Shown: positions 38,220 to 47,310, counted from the stretch's first letter. The stretch: DNA of 48,686 bases from SAR116 cluster bacterium AG-321-K23 (GCA_003284565.1 QBXO01000013.1:1-48686); one strand, 5' to 3'. Program-made: numbers and translations. The notes: generated by a model not told the origin, from the letters alone.

Positions 38220-39365
38220 ATGAATTATAATCATAACAAATTTTCTGAAAAATCATTAAGTAGTATTTTTTTATTGAAACTCTCAAAAGTTGATTGGTTA
38301 ATTATTCTCAGCGTAATTATACTGGGATTTGTAGGTGTCACTTCTTTGTATTCAGCATCTGGCGGTAATTGGGAGCCTTGGGCCAAAAATCACTTAATAA
38401 GACTATCATTTGGTTTGACCCTAATGCTAATTTTAGCTTTCATGCCACCCAATCTTTTTTTTAAATTTAGTGTTATATCTTTTTGTTTAGGAATTTTATT
38501 ATTAATACTTGTAAAATTTACGGGAACAGGAAATGTTCAAAGATGGATAAAAATTAGTGGAATAAATTTTCAACCATCTGAATTTATGAAATTAGCATTA
38601 ATTTTAATTTTAGCAAAATATTTTGACCATATTTCAAGAGTTCAACTAGAAAAACTCACCACATATATAATCCCTCTTTGCTTAATAATCTTACCTGGTT
38701 TTTTAGTAATATCCCAACCAGATTTAGGAACAGGTTTGACAATTATTTTACTTGGATTAGCAATATTATTCTTTGTAGGAATTTCTATGAAGTTTGTCAT
38801 CATTTCCATCTTGATTGTCACTTCTTCGATACCGTTTATTTGGAATCAATTATACGATTATCAAAAAAACAGAATTTTGGTGTTTTTAAATCCAGAAATG
38901 GATAGTTTAGGAAGCGGATATCAAATAATTCAGTCAAAAATTGCTATTGGCTCTGGGGGGTTTTTCGGAAAAGGTTACTTACTGGGTAGCCAAAGTAGGT
39001 TAAATTATTTACCAGAAAAACACACAGATTTTATTTTTACATTGATTTCTGAAGAGCTTGGTTTTTTAGGTTCAATCTCAATAATTTTAGTATTTTGTAT
39101 TTTAATAGTATCAATTATGAAAATTTCTTTTAGGGTTGTTCCTCTTTTTTCGAAAGTTGTAGTATTTGGGATAGGTTTTTTATTATTTCTTTACTTAAGT
39201 CTAAATATTGGAATGGTTTGCGGATTACTTCCTGTTGTTGGTGCTCCTTTACCATTGATAAGTTATGGAGGTACTTCTTTGTTAACTGTTTTGATTGGAA
39301 TAGGAATAGTGTTAAGTATAAACATTCATGATAAAAAATATTATGAAATTAGTAATATTTATTAA
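38220..39365 (+). CDS. rodA: Peptidoglycan glycosyltransferase RodA
   Basis: SEDS-family polymerase that works with PBP2. 381 residues, about ten membrane helices. Diagnostic blocks are WIKISGINFQPSEFMKLALI, SQPDLGTGLTIILLGLAILF, the catalytic-loop region LPEKHTDFIFTLISEELGFLG and the C-terminal LPLISYGGTSLL. Last of the mre-mrd operon proper; the gene following it after ten bases may belong to the same transcript. Confidence 0.96.
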   Translation: MNYNHNKFSEKSLSSIFLLKLSKVDWLIILSVIILGFVGVTSLYSASGGNWEPWAKNHLIRLSFGLTLMLILAFMPPNLFFKFSVISFCLGILLLILVKFTGTGNVQRWIKISGINFQPSEFMKLALILILAKYFDHISRVQLEKLTTYIIPLCLIILPGFLVISQPDLGTGLTIILLGLAILFFVGISMKFVIISILIVTSSIPFIWNQLYDYQKNRILVFLNPEMDSLGSGYQIIQSKIAIGSGGFFGKGYLLGSQSRLNYLPEKHTDFIFTLISEELGFLGSISIILVFCILIVSIMKISFRVVPLFSKVVVFGIGFLLFLYLSLNIGMVCGLLPVVGAPLPLISYGGTSLLTVLIGIGIVLSINIHDKKYYEISNIY

Positions 39366-39375
39366 GGTATAATAT

Positions 39376-40347
39376 ATGTTTAGATTTTTCACACTGAAAA
39401 AGTGGTTCTTGTGGTCTTGGTTAGGTTCATTTGTAATTTTAACATCTTTATGGGTACAAGTAAAAATTGATGTTAAAATAAATGAATGGTTTGGTAAATT
39501 TTATGATATGATTCAAAAGGCTCTATCTAAACCTAACTCAATTACTATGCAAGAATATTGGGATAGTTTATTTTCATTTATTTCTTTAGCAGGATTATAT
39601 GTTTCGGTTTATGTAATAATGATTTTTTTCACAGCTCATTATTTGTTTAGATGGCGTACTGCAATGGTTGAGTGGTATCACTCAGTATATAATAAGGCAA
39701 GTAAAATTGAAGGTGCTGCTCAGAGAGTACAGGAAGATACAATAAAATTTTCACGAATAATGGAATCATTAGGTACAAGCTTAATTGAGTCAATAATGGT
39801 GCTTATTCAATTTATTCCAATTTTGTTAGGTTTGTCTGTTGGTATCCCTATTTATTTTTTTGGAGATTGGGAATATGGCTTAATAACAGGTGCTTTGTTA
39901 TGGACAGTTGGAGGAACGATTTTTTTAATAGCTTTAGGGTGGGTCCTTAGATTAGTTGGAGTAGAATATGATCTTCAAAAAAAAGAGGCTGCTTATAGAA
40001 AATTGCTAGTTATAGCTGAAGATGATAATTCAGTTCGTCCTAAAAATATTGAAGAATTATTTAATGATGTAAGGTCAATACATTTTTTTAGTTTTATCAG
40101 ATATTTATATTTTAACATTGGTAGAATGGCATATATGCAGGCAAATGTTTTATCTGCATATGTTTTCTTGGCACCAGCTATAGTTGCAGGAGTAGTTACT
40201 CTTGGTGTAATGCAGCAAATAATAAGAGCTTTTGGTAGGGTAGAAGGATCTATGCAATATTTATTAAGGGCATGGCCAACAATCATAGAATTGGCTAGTG
40301 TTTACAGACGTTTAAGAGAATTTGAGAAGCGTATTTTAGAAAATTAG
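39376..40347 (+). CDS. SbmA/BacA-family membrane transporter
   Basis: Inner-membrane protein of 323 residues resembling the SbmA/BacA family, proton-driven importers of peptides that resemble ABC-transporter membrane domains without an ATPase. The family blocks RWRTAMVEWYHSVYNKASKIEGAAQRVQEDTIKFSR (about 92-127) and EYDLQKKEAAYRKLLVIAEDD are clear, with about seven hydrophobic segments. It is shorter than E. coli SbmA (about 400), mostly at the C-terminus. AAGG precedes ATG. In rhizobia BacA affects very-long-chain lipids and peptide uptake; here it follows rodA closely, so an envelope link is plausible. Confidence 0.82.
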   Translation: MFRFFTLKKWFLWSWLGSFVILTSLWVQVKIDVKINEWFGKFYDMIQKALSKPNSITMQEYWDSLFSFISLAGLYVSVYVIMIFFTAHYLFRWRTAMVEWYHSVYNKASKIEGAAQRVQEDTIKFSRIMESLGTSLIESIMVLIQFIPILLGLSVGIPIYFFGDWEYGLITGALLWTVGGTIFLIALGWVLRLVGVEYDLQKKEAAYRKLLVIAEDDNSVRPKNIEELFNDVRSIHFFSFIRYLYFNIGRMAYMQANVLSAYVFLAPAIVAGVVTLGVMQQIIRAFGRVEGSMQYLLRAWPTIIELASVYRRLREFEKRILEN

Positions 40348-40361
40348 CTTAAAGTTGTTTT

Positions 40362-41162
40362 ATGAGTAAATTATCTTTTTCAATTGGTATTTTGAGCTGG
40401 AAAGGTTATGACAGCCTTGAGAATTCACTTTACTCATATAAAAAAAATGGGCTTTCAAACATGACTAATCATAAATATGTTTGTTTGCCTGAGTATACTG
40501 AAGAGGGCGTTAAAATTGCTAAAAGGTACAATTATAAACCAATTTTAGCTAGAGAAAATCTGGGCATTCTTGGGGGCTTTAAAAAACTTGCACAAGAAAT
40601 GCCAAAAGGTCCAATTTTATTGTTAGAAAATGATTTAGAGTTAATAGAGAATAAAAAAGAAACGTTTTCACAATTACAGAAATCAATAAATCTGTTGAAT
40701 GAGCACAAAGTAATTCAAGTAAGGTTAAGGAGTAGAAAAAATCCAGGAGAGCCTTTTGTAGGATTAAGAAAGTACAAAAATTATTGGTCAGATAATATAA
40801 TTTCTAAAATTAAAAGATTTTTAAGACCTTTTAAAGCCCATAAGCTAATTGGAACATCTGTTTACTGTCTAGAGAATCCTGAAAAAATTCATCATCATAT
40901 TGTTAAAAAAATTTGTAACGGGTTTTATTTAGTACCTAGTTCTATTTTGACATGGGCCAATTTAGCAATATTAGTTGATAGAGATGTTTACTTAGAAAAG
41001 ATTATAAAAATAGCAGAACAAACTAAATCAAAAAAATATATAAATGGTTTCAAAAACATAGAAATAGAATTGAATAATTCATGGTGGCGAAATAATGAAT
41101 TTAAAATTCTGATCACTCCAGGTTTGTTCAAACATAATCGTTTGTCACATAGAGGATATTAA
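40362..41162 (+). CDS. Putative GT-A glycosyltransferase
   Basis: 266 residues, no named family recognised with certainty. The N-terminal FSIGILSWKGYDSLENSLYSYKK resembles the first strand-helix of family 2 glycosyltransferases, and GPILLLENDLELIE (about 86-99) has an acidic END motif where GT-A enzymes carry DxD. RENLGILGGFKKLAQEM resembles the nucleotide-sugar region. It starts 14 bases after the SbmA-like gene and converges on glmU, sharing TTAA for both stops. A role in surface glycans is inference. Confidence 0.65.
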   Translation: MSKLSFSIGILSWKGYDSLENSLYSYKKNGLSNMTNHKYVCLPEYTEEGVKIAKRYNYKPILARENLGILGGFKKLAQEMPKGPILLLENDLELIENKKETFSQLQKSINLLNEHKVIQVRLRSRKNPGEPFVGLRKYKNYWSDNIISKIKRFLRPFKAHKLIGTSVYCLENPEKIHHHIVKKICNGFYLVPSSILTWANLAILVDRDVYLEKIIKIAEQTKSKKYINGFKNIEIELNNSWWRNNEFKILITPGLFKHNRLSHRGY

Positions 41163-42451
41163 TTTTTTTTATTTTTTTTATTTATTTGATAGGCTCTTCC
41201 AATTGAAAGATTATTTTTAGGTATGTTCTTATTAAAAACACTTCCTGCACCCATTGTTACGTTATCGCCAATTTTTATTGGTGCTATAATTGTTGAATTT
41301 GAGCCAACAAAGGAGTTTTTACCTATCGTTGTCTTATTTTTATTTCTACCGTCGTAATTACACGTAATTGTACCAGCACCGATATTGGTTGAAGAACCTA
41401 TTTCAGTGTCTCCGACATAGGACAAGTGATTAATTTTAACTTTTTTCGCTATGTTACTTTTTTTAATCTCAACAAAATTACCAACTTTAGATTCCTCACC
41501 AATTATAGATTCACCCCTGATCCTTGCAAAAGGTCCAATTATTGAACCTTTTTTAATTCTACATTCTTCTATATGTGAAAAAGACTTAATCTCTACACAT
41601 GAATCAATGACTACGTTTTTTCCAAAAACCACATTAGGATGTATTATTATGTCTTTACCAAATTTAGTATCATGATTAATGAAAGTAGAATTAGGATCTA
41701 TTAACTTGACACCATTTTTCAAAGTTTTGTTCCTGATTAAATTTTGAGATATACCCTCAGCCATTGACAAGTCTAACTGAGTATTAATACCCATTATTTC
41801 TTTTTCTTCAATTTCAATAACAGATATTTTTTTATTTTCATTACTCAGGATCTTTACAATATCTGTTAAATAAAATTCTCCTGAAAGTGGATTTTTTTTG
41901 ATTTTATTTAAGTGTTTTAAAGAAGAACTATGTATGCCCATAATTCCACCGTTACAAAAATTTGAATTTACATTTTTTCTTTTAGGATCTTTATGTTCTA
42001 AAATTTCATATGGTTTTTTCTCATTGTCAAAAATTATTTTACCATAATTATTTTTTTCATTTTTCTCAAAGCCTGTTAAAACTAGGTCATTATCATTCTT
42101 TAAAGATTTTAAAATTTTCTTAAGTGTTTTAGATGTTATGAATGGGGTGTCAGCAAAACATATAATTACGGCACCTTCAAAATAATTTAGTAAAGAAGTT
42201 GCTTTTTTTACAGCATCTCCAGTGCCCATAGGTTTATTTTGAACAATGGTATCTAAATTTTGACAAGTAGTATTAATATTATCAAATTTTTTAGGAACAA
42301 CGATTATTGTTTTTTTGATTCCAGCAGAATTATTAGCGTCGACGACCCATTGAAGCATAGTTTTCCCAGAAATCATATGTAATGGTTTAGGCTTACTTGA
42401 CAGCATCCTATTACCTTTTCCAGCACTTAATATAATTGAACAAATTTCCAT
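41159..42451 (-). CDS. glmU: Bifunctional GlcN-1-P acetyltransferase/uridyltransferase GlmU
   Basis: Makes UDP-GlcNAc in two steps for peptidoglycan and lipid A. 430 residues: an N-terminal uridyltransferase domain with ILSAGKGNRMLSSKPKPLH (about 6-24) and KPMGTGDAVKKA, and a C-terminal left-handed beta-helix acetyltransferase with IGPFARIRGESIIGEESKVGN, GAGTITCNYDGRNKNKT and GAGSVFNKNIP. It is divergent from glmS by 91 bases, so the two hexosamine genes share a control region. Confidence 0.96.
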   Translation of the reverse strand: MEICSIILSAGKGNRMLSSKPKPLHMISGKTMLQWVVDANNSAGIKKTIIVVPKKFDNINTTCQNLDTIVQNKPMGTGDAVKKATSLLNYFEGAVIICFADTPFITSKTLKKILKSLKNDNDLVLTGFEKNEKNNYGKIIFDNEKKPYEILEHKDPKRKNVNSNFCNGGIMGIHSSSLKHLNKIKKNPLSGEFYLTDIVKILSNENKKISVIEIEEKEIMGINTQLDLSMAEGISQNLIRNKTLKNGVKLIDPNSTFINHDTKFGKDIIIHPNVVFGKNVVIDSCVEIKSFSHIEECRIKKGSIIGPFARIRGESIIGEESKVGNFVEIKKSNIAKKVKINHLSYVGDTEIGSSTNIGAGTITCNYDGRNKNKTTIGKNSFVGSNSTIIAPIKIGDNVTMGAGSVFNKNIPKNNLSIGRAYQINKKNKKN

Positions 42452-42542
42452 TAAAATGTTATATCTCTTTAGTTTACAAATATAAAGCTTTAAAATTTAA
42501 GTATAAAATTATATTAATAAGATTTTACAAAAGAGGTTCTAA

Positions 42543-44390
42543 ATGTGCGGTGTTGTTGCGGTAATAGGAAAACAAAATGCAAGTCAACTCGTTGTTGAAG
42601 GATTGAAGAAACTTGAATATAGAGGATATGACTCTGCAGGTATTGCTTCAGCATCTTGCGGAAAACTTCAAACTCTTAAATCAGAAGGTAAACTTATCAA
42701 TCTAATTAATAATTTAAATCAAATATCTAATGCTAAACTATATTCTGATCCCCTAATTGCAATAGGTCATACAAGATGGGCTACACATGGTAACATTAGC
42801 CTTGAAAATGCTCACCCTTTGACAAGTGAAAATAAAGTAGCAGTAGTTCATAATGGAATTATTGAAAATTACGAAACTATAAAAAATAAGCTTATTTCAG
42901 AAGGATATGTTTTTAAAAGTCAAACCGATACAGAGGTGTTGCCACATTTATTTATGAAATATATAAAATTAGGAAATAATTTTTTGCAAGCTGGTAGGCT
43001 TGTTTTAAAAGACGTTAAAGGTGCATTTGCCTTTATTGCAATGAGCTTAGATTTTCCAAACGAATTATTTGTATCAAGAAATTCATCTCCTTTAGCCATT
43101 GGTTTAGGTGATAAATCAAATTTTGTCGGTTCAGATGCGCACTCAATAGATCATTTAACCCAGAAAATAATTTATTTGGAGGACGGTGATCATGCATTAG
43201 TTAAATTGGATGGTGTAGATATTTTTAATGAATATGAAGAAAAAGTTAATAGAAAAATTATAAATATTAAAGCTGAAATTGGTTTAATAACAAAGGGTGG
43301 TTATAAACATTTTATGGAAAAAGAAATATTTGAGCAACCTTCAGTAATTCCTCAAACAATTTCTACTTATATTAATAGTGACTCTAGAATTAAAATAAAT
43401 CTAAATAAACTTGGATTTAAAAATAAAAACACATTGCTAATCTTAGCCGCTGGAACGAGTTACTACGCAGCGATGGTAGGTAAATATTGGATAGAACATA
43501 TTGCGGATTTACCTGTTATAATTGATTTAGCGTCTGAATACAGATATCGAAAACCATCTGTTTTTGGTCAAAGTGCTATGTTGGTTATTTCTCAATCAGG
43601 TGAAAGTTTAGATACTCTCATGGCGTTGAGACATGGTAAAGAGCTTGGATTGAGCACTAATGCAATTGTAAATGTTGAAGGTAGCACAATAGATAGAGAA
43701 GCAGATTTTAGTTTATATACAAAAGCTGGATCAGAAATAGGTGTGGCTAGTACAAAATCTTTTACTTCTCAATTAGTTGTTTTATTTATAATAGCTATTG
43801 CCCTAGGAGAAAAATTTAATAATTTGAAACCAAATCAAATAAAAAAATATTGTAATTACATACATATTTTACCTAGCGCAATCGCACAAATGTTAAATAT
43901 GGAAAATGAAATTAAATTAATTGCCCAGAAAATAAAAAATGCCCAAAGTATAATTTTTCTCGGAAGAGGGCTTTTATATCCTCTCGCGTTAGAAGGCGCA
44001 TTGAAACTAAAGGAAATTAGTTACATTCATGCTGAAGGTTTTGCAGCTGGAGAAATGAAACATGGTCCTATTGCTCTAATAGAAGACCATGTTCCAGTAA
44101 TAATGTTTTTAGTTTCAGATGGTAACGAAGATAAAGCAATTAGTAATTTGCAAGAAGCTTACTCAAGAGGAGCTCAGATTATTTTAATTGCAGATAAGAA
44201 TTGTATTCAAAAGGCCTCATTTGCTCACTTTAAAATAGAAATACCAAATTTTGAAACTGATTTTAAATCTTTTCTGTCACCATTCCTTATGGCAATTCCA
44301 GCTCAATTATTAGCATATCATATTGCTAATGAAAGAGGTACTGATGTAGATCAACCAAGGAATTTAGCAAAATCAGTAACTGTGGAGTGA
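42543..44390 (+). CDS. glmS: Glucosamine-6-phosphate synthase GlmS
   Basis: Converts fructose-6-phosphate and glutamine to glucosamine-6-phosphate. 615 residues: a glutaminase domain with N-terminal Cys (MCGVVAVIG, Cys2 becoming residue 1 after Met removal), GHTRWATHG and HNGIIENY, then two SIS domains (about 290-430 and 460-600) with SQSGESLDTL, GVASTKSFTSQ and the C-terminal NLAKSVTVE. AGAGG precedes ATG. No ribozyme is seen upstream. The 3' end is the well-known Tn7 attachment neighbourhood in bacteria, and accessory DNA begins directly after the stop. Confidence 0.97.
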   Translation: MCGVVAVIGKQNASQLVVEGLKKLEYRGYDSAGIASASCGKLQTLKSEGKLINLINNLNQISNAKLYSDPLIAIGHTRWATHGNISLENAHPLTSENKVAVVHNGIIENYETIKNKLISEGYVFKSQTDTEVLPHLFMKYIKLGNNFLQAGRLVLKDVKGAFAFIAMSLDFPNELFVSRNSSPLAIGLGDKSNFVGSDAHSIDHLTQKIIYLEDGDHALVKLDGVDIFNEYEEKVNRKIINIKAEIGLITKGGYKHFMEKEIFEQPSVIPQTISTYINSDSRIKINLNKLGFKNKNTLLILAAGTSYYAAMVGKYWIEHIADLPVIIDLASEYRYRKPSVFGQSAMLVISQSGESLDTLMALRHGKELGLSTNAIVNVEGSTIDREADFSLYTKAGSEIGVASTKSFTSQLVVLFIIAIALGEKFNNLKPNQIKKYCNYIHILPSAIAQMLNMENEIKLIAQKIKNAQSIIFLGRGLLYPLALEGALKLKEISYIHAEGFAAGEMKHGPIALIEDHVPVIMFLVSDGNEDKAISNLQEAYSRGAQIILIADKNCIQKASFAHFKIEIPNFETDFKSFLSPFLMAIPAQLLAYHIANERGTDVDQPRNLAKSVTVE

Positions 44391-44731
44391 TTTTGAGAGG
44401 TGAATATGCCTACTTCCTCCGTTTCCAAATTACCCAAAGATTTAACGACCTAATCATTCCCTACAATCCAAGAAACTGGTCTGAGGAACAACAAGAGACT
44501 CACGACCTTATCAAGTCTCTTCATGATGGTGGTCTGGGTTATCGTAAGATTGCACAACACTTGAATGAGAAGGGAATTAAGACTGCGAAGGGTAATGATT
44601 GGAAAAATACCCAAGTCTATTCTGTTCTAAAGAGATACGAAGAGAAGATGTTCCGACAACAAATCGCAACGACCAAATACGAACCAGTTTGGTCAAAAAT
44701 GTGGTTAGATTATATATATTGGATGAATTAA
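44387..44731 (+). CDS. Recombinase-type helix-turn-helix protein 1
   Basis: Protein of 114 residues whose middle (about 40-88) reads HDLIKSLHDGGLGYRKIAQH-LNEKGIKTAKGNDW-TQVYSVLKRYEE, the pattern of the recombinase domain in large serine recombinases (PF07508-like) but with no catalytic domain. The family of such stand-alone modules is frequent in hypervariable regions and phages of marine bacteria, from general knowledge. The GTG at 44387 overlaps the glmS stop; TTG at 44393 is another choice, and a truncated 5' end is possible. The strip 44401-44640 has 96 G/C in 240 by hand count (40%), well above its surroundings, pointing to recent transfer. The C-terminus KYEPVWS recurs in copy 2. Confidence 0.75.
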   Translation: MILRGEYAYFLRFQITQRFNDLIIPYNPRNWSEEQQETHDLIKSLHDGGLGYRKIAQHLNEKGIKTAKGNDWKNTQVYSVLKRYEEKMFRQQIATTKYEPVWSKMWLDYIYWMN

Positions 44732-45154
44732 CTAAAACAAATAAAATAGTAATTTTTAAGGAAAGTTAAAATACTGTATTCTCTGAGTAAGAAAACTAAT
44801 TTTTAATCTTATACCTATCAAGATTACTTATTATTATTAGAGTCCATAAATAATTTTAATTATGAAGCATTGACACACATTTTTCTTTGATTTGCAGTAA
44901 ATGTTATCTATTTAGAATTATCTCGGTTAAATCTCTATGTTGCATATAATATAAATCCCAGAGGCACTGTGAGAAACCACATTAATAATATTAGGAAAAT
45001 TATTATAAATAATATTTTGAACATCAATTGCGTTCTTATGAATGACTTTAGTGACATTAAACAACTTCAGAAATTTCAGAATATTATGCTGTTTAATATT
45101 CTGAAAAAATTAGTTGGGATTGTATAGTCCTAGGGACGTTAATAACAATTATGT
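44732..45154. other. Intergenic stretch of 423 bases, no confident gene
   Basis: AT-rich spacer between recombinase-type copy 1 and the SHOCT protein gene. A plus-strand frame stays open from 44891 to a TAG at 45125-45127 (about 78 codons), but its only ATG is at 45038 (MNDFSDIKQLQKFQNIMLFN), leaving 29 codons, with no ribosome-binding site; it may be a gene remnant. The left copy of a 22-base repeat lies at its end. No RNA gene or promoter is recognised. Confidence 0.5.
45105..45126 (+). repeat. Direct repeat, left copy
   Basis: 22 bases identical at 21 positions to 48465-48486; the shared core is AAAAATTAGTTGGGATT followed by TATA after one differing base (G here, T in the other copy). It lies between the first recombinase-type gene and the SHOCT gene. 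Length and G-richness in an AT-rich background make a chance match unlikely. Confidence 0.7.
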
Positions 45155-45886
45155 TTATAGTGTTTTCATTATTTCATCTTTTTGTTTGTCAAATTCTTCT
45201 TGAGTTAAAACATCCATATCTAATAACTCTTTTAATTTTTTGAGTTTATCTAAACCAGTTTCTTCAGAAACAACTTTTGTCTCAATATTTGAACTTTTCA
45301 CTAAGTCACTTGAACTTCTGGCAACCTCAGCAATTAACTTACGGATGTAATCAAGAGAATCGTCGTTATAAATATTTCCAATATCGTCACCATTTAATAC
45401 AACCGAATTTTGAGAGAAACCCTTTTTTATCGTTATTTCTTTGATTTCATCTAAGTTCTTGCTGAAATAATTTGCACTACCATCAAAAAACTTACCACCC
45501 TTGAGGTAAAAATATAATTTCTTGTTTGTTAAAACAAATCCAGTATCAGAATTATAATATATTGAGATTATCAATTCGTTTTCATAATCAATGCCGTTAA
45601 AACAGTCTCCTAAATTTGTAGGTTGTGGTTCATTCATTTGCTTCGCAAGTATATTAAAGTCAAAGTCTTTAATAATGTCTTGACCAATATGAAAATAATC
45701 ATCCAGTTTCTTTTTCTTACCCATTAGAGTTTTTGGGTGATTTCTTTCATTAAAATCAAGTAACTTTGCTACGAAATCTGAGTTTGCAACCTTATCTTTA
45801 TCTTCATCCCATTTTTTCCACATTGCATCTACTTTATCTTTTGTATCTGCCGATAATTGTTTAACTTCTTTACTTGGTCCAAACAT
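45155..45886 (-). CDS. PH-like domain protein with C-terminal SHOCT domain
   Basis: 243 residues, soluble. The N-terminal 60 residues are charged and helical (MFGPSKEVKQLSADTKDKVD). Residues about 95-190 look like a bacterial PH (YokE/bPH) domain, with ELIISIYYNSDTGFVLTNKKLYFYLKGG and DEIKEITIKKG. The last 32 residues are a SHOCT motif: LDKLKKLKELLDMDVLTQEEFDKQKDEIMKTL. SHOCT modules are short oligomerisation or lipoprotein-associated domains of unknown role, common in mobile islands. ATG at 45886 has a strong GGAGG. A small membrane protein gene sits 27 bases upstream on the same strand, suggesting a two-gene unit. Confidence 0.8.
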   Translation of the reverse strand: MFGPSKEVKQLSADTKDKVDAMWKKWDEDKDKVANSDFVAKLLDFNERNHPKTLMGKKKKLDDYFHIGQDIIKDFDFNILAKQMNEPQPTNLGDCFNGIDYENELIISIYYNSDTGFVLTNKKLYFYLKGGKFFDGSANYFSKNLDEIKEITIKKGFSQNSVVLNGDDIGNIYNDDSLDYIRKLIAEVARSSSDLVKSSNIETKVVSEETGLDKLKKLKELLDMDVLTQEEFDKQKDEIMKTL

Positions 45887-45913
45887 TATAAACCTCCTTT
45901 GCTGTTAATTAAT

Positions 45914-46114
45914 TTATTCATAAAATAATGAAAATATAAAAATACCAACGGCAGAAATTATAAAAATTGCCATTAATGCAGGTAAAAACTTATTCCACCA
46001 CCAAGACATGATTGGCGATAATAATTTATAGACAGTAATCATTATTAAAAATGTTACAAATAACCCACCACCAATAAGAAAGCACCAAAATAAAAGTTTT
46101 AATAATATTTCCAT
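45914..46114 (-). CDS. Small two-helix membrane protein, unknown
   Basis: 66 residues from ATG at 46114 (MEILLKLLFWCFLIGGGLFV); a TTG at 46150 would add 12 residues. Two long hydrophobic segments (about 3-30 and 44-63) are joined by SPIMSWWWNKFLP. No family recognised and no clear ribosome-binding site. It lies just upstream of the SHOCT protein gene and may anchor it at the membrane; that is inference. Confidence 0.55.
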   Translation of the reverse strand: MEILLKLLFWCFLIGGGLFVTFLIMITVYKLLSPIMSWWWNKFLPALMAIFIISAVGIFIFSLFYE

Positions 46115-46230
46115 ATATATATATTTTTTAATTAATAAAAAATTTGTCAATATATATTTATCTTGTTAAGTAAAGATTTATTTTACAATTATATTTTTGT
46201 AATAAAAAATTTACTGAAAAAATACCTAAG

Positions 46231-46647
46231 ATGTTTCTGGTAAACAAGGAAACTATCGCAAAAAAAAGCAGTGTAGGTAGGGATGATGATATTCACCTCT
46301 CAAAAACACTCGGTGACAGTAGAATAATTTCAACTGATGAAATAACTTTTCTAAAATACTCTCATTACTTATGTTTTACTGTAACAGTTAGAACTGATAA
46401 GTTTGTACTAAAACAAAATGAAATATATTCACTAGAACAAGAAAAAATATTTCCAAAAATAAAATCATTACATCAATCTGGATTGGGTTATAGAAAAATT
46501 GCACACAAACTCAATACAGAAAATATTACAACACATAAAGGTAAAAAGTGGGGTTGTAACAATGTTAATTCAGTTCTCAAAAGACATAAAGAAAGAGAAG
46601 AAAGGTTAGAGTTTATCAACAAAAAATATGAACCAGTATGGAGTTAA
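46231..46647 (+). CDS. Recombinase-type helix-turn-helix protein 2
   Basis: 138 residues, paralogue of the protein at 44387. Shared features are PKIKSLHQSGLGYRKIAHKL, TENITTHKGKKW, NVNSVLKRHKEREERLEF and the terminal KKYEPVWS. It stops at TAA right after VWS, where copy 1 continues with KMWLDY; beyond the stop, the same frame reads WKLSGRLINWF, so the C-terminus may have been shortened. The first 45 residues have no counterpart. It has native low GC (about 22% in 46441-46500), in contrast to copy 1, so the copies arrived separately or this one has ameliorated. Confidence 0.72.
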   Translation: MFLVNKETIAKKSSVGRDDDIHLSKTLGDSRIISTDEITFLKYSHYLCFTVTVRTDKFVLKQNEIYSLEQEKIFPKIKSLHQSGLGYRKIAHKLNTENITTHKGKKWGCNNVNSVLKRHKEREERLEFINKKYEPVWS

Positions 46648-46687
46648 TGGAAGTTAAGTGGGAGATTAATTAATTGGTTTTAAAATT

Positions 46688-47074
46688 TTAGCGATTACAA
46701 ATCACATTTAATATCCGTTCATTAACAGTATTTGGAAAAGGAGTTTCAAATTCTGTAATTTCTGGTTTGTATTGTTTCATAATACCTTTTCCCATACTTT
46801 TTGTAAAACCTCTTACTTCTAAATCCCTATCTCTAAATAATTTACAATCACCCTCTCTATAATAGATAGTGGACAACTCACCAAATTTATCAATGCTTGA
46901 AAAGTTAGTTAGAACCCAAAAATAAATAAAGTTATCGACTTTACGAATTCTTTCGTAATCTAAATAAAAGGTATTGTCATTAATATCTCTAGTTAGATAT
47001 TCCCATTTAGCAAAACAGTTGAATGAAAACATAACTGAGAATAAAAGAATTAATATGATAGATAATTTTTTCAT
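46688..47074 (-). CDS. Secreted surface-adhesin-E-like protein
   Basis: 128 residues. Signal peptide 1-22 (LSIILILLFSVMFSFNCFA). The mature part KWEYLTRDINDNTFYLDYERIRKVDNFIYFWVLTNF, a CKLF cysteine and a second Cys near the end (VICNR) fit the adhesin-E-like domain: a Trp opening, a tyrosine/aspartate strand, an FW strand and a disulfide. The domain name describes similarity only; the role is not known. It stands in the accessory region between recombinase-type copy 2 and a secreted coiled-coil protein gene. Confidence 0.65.
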   Translation of the reverse strand: MKKLSIILILLFSVMFSFNCFAKWEYLTRDINDNTFYLDYERIRKVDNFIYFWVLTNFSSIDKFGELSTIYYREGDCKLFRDRDLEVRGFTKSMGKGIMKQYKPEITEFETPFPNTVNERILNVICNR

Positions 47075-47310
47075 TATTCAACTTTTGCAAAAATTTCATA
47101 AAAATTAAAGATTTATTTTTTGGGTTCAACTTATTTCATCAGTTGGATGCCATCTGTAATTCTCGAATTAATTATTGATTTTATTGGGTTTTTTTGACTC
47201 TGCAGAGTGATGGGGTAAGTGTTTCTGTAAGGGTGTGAGTTTTTAATAATTATTATTGATAGAATTTAAATTTTATCTTGCTTAATTAACTAAATAAAAT
47301 ATCTATAAAG

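Noticed and set aside
42452-42542. glmS ribozyme or other riboswitch between glmU and glmS
   Set aside because: The 91-base divergent gap is too short and AT-rich, with no conserved core.
44891-45127. Plus-strand open frame of about 78 codons ending KKLVGIV
   Set aside because: No usable start except an ATG 29 codons before the stop, no ribosome-binding site and no family match; kept only as a possible remnant.
47197-47208. Perfect 12-base palindrome ACTCTGCAGAGT in the gap before the coiled-coil gene
   Set aside because: Short, the T run is on the wrong side for a terminator on the plus strand, and no partner copy was seen.
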